DNA from: Macrobrachium rosenbergii
Lineage: Eukaryota; Arthropoda; Malacostraca; Decapoda; Palaemonidae
Direction of reading: 5' to 3'
Length of the DNA stretch: 64,000 nucleotides
Assembly (NCBI RefSeq): GCF_040412425.1
Contig: NC_089782.1
Span: 24,859,122 to 24,923,121, forward strand
Shown here one piece after another: positions 54,490 through 64,000 of the stretch. Position numbers and translations under genes: made by a program. How positions within the stretch are numbered: position 1 is the first letter of the stretch; each line of letters starts with the position of its first letter. Under the pieces are notes generated by a model, which saw only the letters and a list, made by a program, of their open reading frames with translations, did not search any database and had not been told where the DNA came from.

Positions 54490-56186
54490 TACAAGGCAGT
54501 GTAGAAAACATTTATTTAAATAATTTATCATTAATCTTAACAAATACATTAATTTGACCAAGTTGGCAATATTTAAAAAAATAAAAGCAACAATGTACTC
54601 TGAAAAGATGTTAATACCTATCCATTTCAACCGTATTAGTCGACCTAGTATGAGCAAGTTTCACTAATGTATGAAGACCTATATTTACAACACATACCTA
54701 AGCTTGGTGTTTTCTGTAGTAACCTGCTCACTAATTTAAAATGTTATTAGAAAAATTCAATCACAATCTTGAAATACCTTGCACAAGTAACAAGATTCCT
54801 AAGTAATATGCCTTTACATTCAACATTTCTGTAACAAAAAAAAAGTGGGGGGAAAATACCAATGAAGAAAGGTTAGATTAAGAATGGTATACTTGATATG
54901 TACATTTGGCAGTATAAAAAAAAACTTCAAAAAGTGAAACTTATTTTATAAATTACTTCTCCTCCAAGTCAGAAGAAAAGTTTAAATCAAAAGTGAGAAG
55001 AGAGTGAAAACCCTTTCTGATAAGAGAATAGACTACCAAGCTTTCTGTTCATGCTGCTAAAATTTCAAGTTTGCCTATCCATTTAAATACATTTCTAAAT
55101 AATATTAGCTGAATGTGAACAGCACTGGTGCGAAATTCCTCTACAATACCAGGACTCAAAGGGGCTGCCAAATGGGTTGAAATGACATGATCATACATAC
55201 TGTATTTACATAGCAAAATGTTTCACAAATTCCTCAAAAATTTCCAAAAACTTTCCTTGTAGGCAAACCACATATCACTTACTTTAAAAATACTGCTCTT
55301 GTTTAAAAAGTGGGAAAATAAAACCATAAATTCCAAGCATCTCTATACAAATATGTCAAGTCTTTTAGTAGTACAAAACTTCAACTCTGCTATATACAGT
55401 ATCAATAACAACATTCATACTTTGATTCTTTAAAAAGAAATATGACTACATCTGTGAAACAAGTCATCAACTACACTCCTGCATTCATTGAATCAATTTT
55501 GACCTGCCTGATGACAATGAACACCAGTTAGCCTGAAATCTACTTTGCTGCTTGATAATCAAAATCCTTTCTTGGTAAAACATAATATACTGCAAGCCAC
55601 GTAAAACTACCCTGACAAATATCCAAATTAATACTAAAATATAAAATTAACTTTTATCCCACATATCTAAATGATTTTTCAGGTGTTTAAATAATAGTAA
55701 AAACAACCAAAAGTTTGACTTACCAGGTGTTACTAGAATTGGATCGACTCTGTATCTGTAGGACTCAAAATGCCTCTACTGCACGTATGCATACAAATAT
55801 TTACAGTATATACATATACTGTACTGTAAAAATTAAGTCTCAGAATAAAATTTCTGAAACTTCTTTAATCCAATAACCTGTTTCATGTGCGCTTAGACTG
55901 CTCTATGCTAGCATCTATCTGACAGAGCTAAACTATTTATCGAGGAAGACTATAGAAAAATTTAATTTGCTAAATTAATCTCACTTTCAGATCAGTAACA
56001 ACAAAATACACTACGTACTGTACTATATAAAACACCCTTACAGTTTAAAAGCCAAAAAAATGCCTAATGACCCTCCCATGTAAATTCCAAAATACCTTTA
56101 GGCAAAATACAATTGAAATGCCTGAGATCAAGTACTGTGTATTTTCTATCTGCGTACTGTGTAATTTCTATCTGCTGTGTAGGAAA
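54490..56186 (-). other. Probable LMAN1 3' untranslated region
   Basis: AT-rich sequence without a coding signal follows the LMAN1 stop codon. On the minus strand an AATAAA occurs at 54511-54516, just before the boundary with retroelement-derived sequence, and is a reasonable poly(A) signal. Earlier signals are also possible, so the end is uncertain. Confidence 0.35.
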
Positions 56187-59100
56187 TCAGTAGAACTTCT
56201 TAGCCTGGGCTTCTTTGTTATCTCTGAAACAAAGAAAATAATTACACTGAGAAAACAGAATATTTACTAAATATCAGACATACTGTACAACAATGTACGG
56301 TACTGTCAAAACACCAAATACTACATTTGTCAATATTTCATGCTAAACTCTGTATCAAAGTAAACTGTACAGATTTATCAAAACTGCAGTGTTCTATAGA
56401 TAGTATTGAAACATTATGACTACTCAAGGAAACTTTTTATGCATTATTCTTTTTGCTGAATACAGGTACTTTAATCCCACAGCACCTTTAAGACAATTTC
56501 TCAATTTGTAACAAAGCTATATTAATTACCATAACTTTTGCTTTAACACCTTTACCTCTCTTATGTAAAATAAAAATGAACTACAGTATAGAAAACTGTC
56601 AAACTTTAATCTCATCAGAGTCCAAAACATTTCTTCTATGCCATAAATTAATTTCAACTCTTAGTGCAGCATAGTGCATATTAAGAATGCTATACTGTAA
56701 ATATGACAAAAATTACTCTTAACAAGAAGTACAATTGAAATCACCAGTTAATGAACCCATAAATGTTTCTGATTAAACCATGAAACTAAATGTATGCAGT
56801 AGTGCAGCATGCTGCAAATAGCCTATTTCTTTACTGCCTCTCACCTCACTTAACTTTTAACAAAGACTCACAACCAGTTCGGTTATGAATTTTCTGACAA
56901 AAGCAGGCATGATGTATATATACATGAAAATTACACCTCGATACCATATGATTAAGACATTAATAAATTTTACTCTGGTCTCAAAGTAAACTTTACGTCA
57001 CATCGATCTCTCGTCTTCAATCACATACTTTGACAAATATTCCTACCCTTACAAAAATGACTGAGGCACACACTGATGTTGTTAAACAATTTGGAAATCA
57101 ATGCAGCAGTTGAAAATCTTAATAGTTTAACCAGACCACCGAGTGAACATTCTTAACGCTCACTGAGCTGGACCGAAAGATGTGTTCTTGATGAATTATG
57201 TAAGATCTTATTCAATATACTGCAACTTCTTAAAACTTCAAGATTCTCAAACTGAAAATATTAAAGGTTGTCAAAATTTCTTTTAAAGATTTGTTTCCAA
57301 TACTAGATATGTCATTGTTGGTTGGAAGCTGAACAATAACTAATAAAGATTGTTTGTGTTGATCTGCATTCTGGGGGTCAAATGATTGTGACCAATTTTA
57401 ATGTAATGATTTCAACATAGTTTTAATTTTGGAATGGACAAGGCCAATTGCAGATACCAGAGAGAATCTTGAGAATGAGCCCTTGTTGTCTTTTAAGACA
57501 TCTTTAGCATACTTTCTACAATTCAGTTTAAAAAACTAGATAGACATACCTGTATTTAAAAAAATATCTACTTTATATGAACTGCATTTGCCAGCCTACC
57601 CTAACCCACAGACACAAAAAGGATAATTTTACACATCACCTATAAGGAAAATGCTACTACTACTCAATTTAAGAACAAACATTAGTCAAGACTCGCAAAC
57701 TGGACAGCTACATGCGATAATTCTAATAATTCTCTTCTCAGATCACCAAACAAATCAAATTTTATTTAGTCAGTACCAACTATCAAAGTTCCAGATCACC
57801 AGGAAGTAAACCTCACAACATACAAGTTACATCATTAAAACTCTTGCCCTCTCCATATCAAATTTATTCTAGTTTGGTATCCAAACTAAATTTTTTTGCC
57901 AAGTATATTTTTATTCCCTCTTGCACCATTTTGTTTAGGATCCATCATTTTGTTTTGCAGCTTCAAGGAAGTCTAAAAATACATCTCTGAGAACACTCCA
58001 GTTTTGCACATCAGGACATTTTTATCTTCAAAATAATTTACATACAGTTTAGTTCCATTCTTCCTTCAGATTACTATAATCCAGTTAACCCTCATTAACC
58101 TCATTTTTTCCTAGTTTAATAAAGTCAAATCTCATTTTTACAGTGTATCTTGCATATATTTCAATTATGTATTCCTTAGGATATAATTTTTAGTATATTT
58201 CAGTATTTCCTGTATTAATATGCTTTCTGACATCTTAATAAAATAGCTTTCTATTTAGGTTTCTCCAGTTTAGTAATAGCCTGCCATGCACCTCTGTTCT
58301 GGTTCACAACTTGCTTATGGTGTCATTACAATAAATTAATTTGAGATTTCAAGTAATTTTCTGACTTCCATACCTCTCAAACCAAGGATTTCATTAATGA
58401 GAACAGGAAATTAGAGCACGGTAAAGTTAAAAAGCAGCCAGACAGCTAGGTAGGGAACAGCCCAAAGGGAATGGAAGATAAGTAAAATGGTGTAGCTGGG
58501 CCAAATGGATGCTACTGTGTGCCATGCAAGCCACACTAATGTAAATTAACAGAAAAATTACAACTATTTCTAAGGTTACACTAATCTTCCTTTCTCACTG
58601 CACTCTATACAATTTTTTTTTCTAGAATGATAATTTCATTATGGACAGAACCCAAGACTTTGTCTGCACAGTCCCTATACTCCCTTTTCCAAAGACAATG
58701 GCATATACCTGTACTGTATAACCAATATGCACAAACTACTTTTCAGACAAAATTAAATTTTTCACCTATACATCAAGAGGGTTACAAAGGAAACTTTATG
58801 ATCAAAGTACTGTATACCACTATAATGACATGAAATACATGAAGTAAGTAAGCAGTACTATACATATGTATGAGTTAGAAAAAGAGGGAACATTCTACAA
58901 GCCTAATAGCTAGTACAGTATATTGTACCAATTATTGTAAATGAGCATACAGTTTTATAAAATAAAATTTGGAAAGAAATGATGATGCACAAACTTCACA
59001 GCTGACTTGCAAACAACGCTTACGGAGGGGAATACCAAATGTAGTTTTTTGATTAAACTATAGAGTACACTATAAAATTTAATTGGAACTTGAAAGAATT

Positions 59101-62100
59101 ACTTAAGCCCAAAAATAAAGCTTCTCATAAGTATAAAGTATTACATAAGGTCACCACAGACTCAAGGTATTTAAGGTTGGGTTTTTTTTATTAAGTTAGT
59201 TATACCCTGACTGAAGATTTAACAAGGGAATGGGAATAGGTTCAAACAAATCCTTAACTTACAAATTACCAACCACTAGTTGAAGTGTTCATGACGGGAA
59301 GAAAACCATCGGACTAAGCAACCCTCTGACCCCTCACCATTCCCTCTAACAATACAGAGAAATTTATTACATCACTAATATTCACTCGATGTCTCGGCTT
59401 CCATAATTCAAAGTAAATGAAACATGCTGTACAGACTTACAGCAATCCAATTTTTATTCATAATACAAATATATCCAAATCAGAGCAAATGATAAAAAAG
59501 GAGTACACTAATTTATATAATTATAAATATTTGAAACAAGTGGTGTCAAGTTCACAGTCAAATTACTCATGATAAAGGTCATATTTCTTGAATGTCACAA
59601 GCTCATCCACAGAGAGAATTAAAAATTGAACAAGGTAGAGTTAGAGACATTGGCCAGCCTAGTGAGAAGAGACCAAGCAGAATGTACAAATGGAGGTCAA
59701 AAGGAAGCTGCAAAAAAACTGTCTACTTTATGCCATTAAGGCACACTGAATGGTACATTTCTACGTGTCATATGGCCTGGTTAATTTGATTACAGTAATA
59801 CAATTAGTAATAAGTGACTTGTGATACCTATGACTAAACAGAAAAAATAAAATGTTTTTGCCAAAAAAATTTTTACAGAAAAACCCATTATTCATAATTA
59901 GTATTATTTCATATAAAACAGAACCAGCTACACCAACTTGACACGTTGAAAGAAGAAAGATCCCACTAGCTCCACCTACATAAGATTTGTGTGGTGTGTG
60001 CAAAGCTAACATAGTTGCTGCTAGTTTTTTTTATATATTTCATGATGTGCTTTTAAACATTTAACATTTTCCGACAACTTCACATGTGCATTACCTTTTA
60101 CCTTCAGGGATTTAAAGGGCTTAGCCAGTTTTGCTTTGGTTTGTGACTATCTCGTGACATTGCAGATGCATCTCTGAGTATTGCTGTATTATTTTGTATT
60201 CAAAAGTTCCTTTTCATTGATTATGTATCCTGACTTGTCTGGTATACAATAACTTTGCCCTTCTCCAGAATTCAGTAATATGTCTAGTATCTCCAGTTTT
60301 GTGTAATTTTGTGTGTGTTTTTGCATGCTTATTTATTATCCCATGCCATAAACTAAGCAAGAATTTTTGGTAGATATTCTCCTAATGTTAACAGTTGCCT
60401 TGCATTCCCTTTTCAGCTTTATATTTCTATTTTTGTTTCAATATCTCAGACTATGAATTATTGCTTCCCACTTTGGTACTGTTACTCTCCCTTCAACCCC
60501 TTTCTTGCCCTAATCTTTAGGGAAGAATGTTATCTTCATCTTCATTTAATGAACTAAGGACTAACTTAAGTTTAATGTAAAAACATTATTTCATCTTATA
60601 TGATCTCATTAAGAAAAATATAGCCTGAATCCCAATTTAGTTGGGAAGACGATGAAGAGCTATGCAAAAAGCCCCATCCCTCACTAGAAATGGGCAATGG
60701 AGTATTAGTGGATCATCCAAACTAATGGAAGCTTCTGAAAGTAATGAATTTGCAATGGAAGAATACCAAAATAATACATGAGGCATTAGGGCTGGTACTC
60801 CAGGATAAAAAAAAAAATACTGCATGTTCCAGAATCACATGGAATGCGATCATGACAAGGATGTCACTAAACATCCAAAGTTGAAAAGGAAATATAACTG
60901 TTACAAAGTACTAGTTAAAACAGGCAAACGAAAACCATGACAAAGGCTATGTTAAGGGCAAAACTCACCTCTGCCAAGCTCTCATGTTAAGCCAATGTAA
61001 AAATTCAGAAACCTGGTAAAACTTACAGATTAAATGTATAAGATTCCACGATTCATAAAATTACTGAAACACTGAAGAAGAAAGTACTCAGTTACAAGAG
61101 TAATGAGTATGCTACTGAGCAAAAGGCAAAAAGCCACTAAGTGGTATGTGTATGAACAAGTGTTTGAGTAAAAACAAATGAACAGATCATATTAATGGGA
61201 GACAGCATTGTCACACAGGAAATAATCAATTGCCTTCTTGGCCAGTGGATCCTAGGCTGGGAACAAAACAATGGGGCTTTTCTCCTTGCAACGTCTTATC
61301 AAGTTGGTGACTGAGAACTGTTCGTACAGATTTAGGCTATTTTGAGATTAATGGGTTTGTACGATCAAACAAGTATGACGTAACAAAAAATGGTACATCA
61401 GTTGTTTTATAAATTCTGGAATTAACTATTTCAATTTTCCATGGAATTTAGCAGTTCTCCAAGCAAATGAAATATCAAATGAAGCCTCGTTAAAGAAAAA
61501 AAGTACCTACCTAAACTTGATTAATACTTGAAAAAAAACTTGCTCACCTGTAAATAATATATCCAATAAGTAAAACAACTTGAATCACCATACAAGTGAT
61601 GAAAATGCCTGTGGACACACAACTAACAGCTGGGCAGCCCTGTCCACCACCTACAGGTACTGCATTCAATCTCTGATTGGCTGATGAAACATCCCGCTAC
61701 GAAGAAAGGGATTATATATACTTATAAAAGCATTTAAAAAAACTAGTTTAAGATTTTTTTTGTTTAAAAAATCACTTACTGGCAGAGAACATGCAGATAA
61801 AATTTAAGGCTAATGTCCCATAGCACAAATTAAGGTTAAGAATATGTTAATCTTTAGTTTTCCTACCTTTACAATATTCAGCCCTTCTTTCATTTCATTT
61901 AATGTGACATGTAGATCATAACCAACTGGCTGCACAGATCCTTGTGGTTTCTGACTATTGGATATCAGCTGATTACTCTTTTGATGAATTTCTGTTACAA
62001 AATTCCTGTGAAAGCAAGAATGCTAATTATTTTATCTGGTAGTACTGAAAATGAAAAAGCTATGCACAGAGTACAGGTTGACCATCACTAATCCCGGCAA

Positions 62101-64000
62101 TCAGTAGATCGGAACAATCAGTAATCCGGCACAAATTCGCTGAAGTAATTTCCAATGTTTTTTCGCATTAATTTTCCAATTTCGGGTTGCTGCGCTAACT
62201 GCTTTCATGACCCTTCGATTTCGTGGCACCAGTGTGCTCATCAACAAACTGGTAGCCTAGCCTACATTATACTGAACTCTATTCACATATAACAGTATTA
62301 TACAAACATCAACATAACAAATGTGCATCTTTTTCATGGATCTTTAAAGTTTATGCTTTACTACAGTGTTTTCCAATTGTATTATAAATTGTGATCAATG
62401 TTTTGTTTTGGGAATCGGTAGTCTCTTGGTGTTTATTTCGCCGCATTTAACTAAGTTCAAAGCCGCTTTTCTTGCTTCTAGTTAGCATAAATGAATATGG
62501 ATGCTTTATTTATTTGGGGCGAGATATTTTCGTTATACGGTGTTTTTAAGTTGAAATATAACTTAAATGTCTCGTTGTGAAACTAATTTAGCTATTTTTT
62601 TCGTTAATATATGACGTTCTCGGGAATCACGGCTGGCCATTGTGGGGGAATGTTTGTTTTGTGTGAAAAAATCAAGATTCCGTTCGATATTTTCTCTTGA
62701 TTTCATCGTAATACGAGCTTTACGTATTTATCTTTTATTGGCGTGAAAACAGTAGTAGTTTGTATTCTTTCATGCCTACTAGTTTTGATTAAAGCCAAAT
62801 TCTCTCCAGTTTTATTTGGTCGAAGTTTTCCATGTTGCCGATGCGATAATTTATAGTCATTTGGCAGCTTCAACGTTGTTTCTCAGCTTCGCTTCCCAAC
62901 ACAGCCTAAAGTTACTGTAGCAGTATATTTCCTTTAATCTTTTTCTCCAAATAAAGGGTATGGTGTAAAAATATATCAGTCCTATTGTACAGTGCCGCGT
63001 CATTTGTAACGCCTTTACAGTAATTGTGTATTACCGTCGATGGTTGAAAATACAAGCACAACAGTTGTTATCCGATACGATTATTAGCAAAACAACAGTT
63101 TCCTGTTCAGTTGTTTATGGCTGTACGGCATTTACGCAAGAAGTATAACATTACTAACATAATACTTTATCATTCTCTTTTTACTTTTTTAACTAGCAGA
63201 TGGAATAAAGAGATGGAGGAAAAAGTTGGTCTCTCTCACTGCCTCGCCTCGTGAAATCTAAAATATTTTTCCTAAATATTTTTTCGTATTATTAATTATT
63301 GCTAACCCCCATCGTAAACTCAAAAATATCGCAAGTCAGATTATATTAACTCAAGCACTACCTGTATTTGATAATTGTCTTTTTCTTTATTAACCAACTT
63401 GTACTGATTTATGGGATACTTTAATTCTAAGATGAGGTGTGTAGCTATGGGTTTCGTGTATTTCTAGCCTAACAAATGGCTAATCCAATGGCTAATCAGC
63501 ACCCTCCAGGTCCCAATGATGCGGATTAGTGATGGTCAACCTGTACTGGAATTAATTCATATTTAAACAGCGGCTTAAGTGGTCCTGAATTTAAAAATCA
63601 CCCTAACAGGTTTTTTTTATGTGCAAAATATATTCATCTGTTCAGTTTCCCAAAAACAACACGGGGCTACCAATTTTGAAGAATAATAAGAAGAAAAGGA
63701 AGCTCCCTGTTTTGTGATTAACTGCACATAACATGAGCCAAGGAACTAATTAAAAAAGAATGGTATAAAAATAAACATGAACTTTTTTAAGCTTTAGGTC
63801 CTTACAAAAATATTGCACCCTGGCAATACCTGGTGCATCTTTTCCTTACAGCCCAATACCAATTACTATTGACTTGACTTTTGGGTGTTCTTAGGACTAT
63901 TTAACCTCATAATGAATGTGCTAAAATGTGCCATCTTGATATATCAGATAAAAGAATTTCATTACCTAACATTACACCACAAACTTACTTAATATCTCTT
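56187..64000 (-). CDS. LMAN1: LMAN1 / ERGIC-53 mannose-specific cargo receptor, C-terminal part
   Basis: The gene runs leftward from the window edge. Exons are 63989-64000 (partial, probable), 61867-62005, 61548-61696 and 56187-56223, joined with matching phases. The first full exon encodes helical stem sequence beginning NFVTEIHQKSNQL. The next carries GGGQGCPAVSC, then a hydrophobic span ending VVLLIGYIIYR. The last, only 37 bases, encodes RDNKEAQAKKFY and a stop. Human ERGIC-53 has the same order: PGGCP, membrane anchor, GYIMYR and a KKFF tail. The dilysine binds COPI for retrieval and the terminal aromatics act in COPII export. The N-terminal L-type lectin domain lies outside the window. 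All visible exons are open. Intron lengths are about 1.98 kb, 0.17 kb and 5.3 kb. Confidence 0.94.
56224..61547 (-). other. Last intron of LMAN1
   Basis: A 5.3-kb intron separates the membrane-anchor exon from the 37-base terminal exon. Donor GTGAGC and acceptor TTTCAG are good matches. The interior is AT-rich; I see no exon-like or transposon-coding sequence. Confidence 0.6.
62074..63543. mobile_element. pogo/Tigger-type non-autonomous DNA transposon, 1,470 bp
   Basis: The left end reads CAGGTTGACCATCACTAATC and the right end is its inverse, with flanking TA on both sides (62072-62073 and 63544-63545). TA target duplication plus a CAGGTTGA... inverted end is typical of Tigger-like Tc1/mariner elements. 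The terminal repeats are about 24 bp. I see no transposase frame inside. It sits in an LMAN1 intron. Confidence 0.82.

Overview
This is a repeat-rich, AT-rich animal nuclear window. The split genes, very long (TA)n, (GA)n and (CA)n microsatellites, DIRS-type tyrosine-recombinase retroelements, a SINE family with the 'GCTGAATGACCTCATAGG' tail and a short TTAGG tract all point to an arthropod, most likely a decapod crustacean (shrimp, prawn, crayfish or crab). The species cannot be fixed from the sequence. There is no sign of a bacterial or organellar origin.

Three host genes can be assembled exon by exon, and all act in the secretory pathway. (1) SSR1 (TRAP-alpha), + strand, 1630-10401, five intact exons, 290 residues, with two UPRE-like CACGTCA sites about 300 bp upstream. 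(2) A stand-alone peptidyl-alpha-hydroxyglycine alpha-amidating lyase (PAL), + strand, 30601-45947, seven exons plus one possible microexon. It is preceded by a near-perfect RFX X-box and a consensus CRE. Exons 1, 2, 6 and 7 are open, but exons 3-5 (41.6-44.4 kb) carry about nine small frame disruptions. (3) The 3' end of LMAN1/ERGIC-53, - strand, 64000-56187, giving the C-terminal stem, the membrane anchor and a KKFY tail. PAL and LMAN1 converge. The proteins act at successive steps: translocation (TRAP), peptide amidation (PAL) and ER-to-Golgi cargo export (ERGIC-53).

The rest is mostly transposon debris. SSR1 intron 1 holds a decayed DIRS-like element (about 3.0-5.35 kb) with a set of palindromic ends. 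The 10.4-30.3 kb interval holds SINEs, a LINE (endonuclease plus start of RT, - strand, 17.9-20.0 kb), a P-element/THAP9-like fragment (24.4-25.8 kb, - strand), a broken intronless GT92 glycosyltransferase copy (26.6-28.0 kb, +) and many microsatellites. PAL introns 1 and 2 hold a LINE ORF1 relic with PHD-like and CCHC zinc fingers (31.9-33.1 kb, - strand) and a SINE. Between PAL and LMAN1 lie a 271-bp hAT-type MITE with 8-bp target duplications and a nested DIRS-like region (49.8-54.0 kb). An LMAN1 intron carries a 1,470-bp pogo/Tigger-type inverted-repeat element flanked by TA.

I found no CRISPR array, operon, rRNA or convincing tRNA gene. The items most worth a second look are the PAL frame-disruption cluster and its altered calcium-ligand position, the paired regulatory motifs upstream of PAL and SSR1, and the palindromic DIRS termini.
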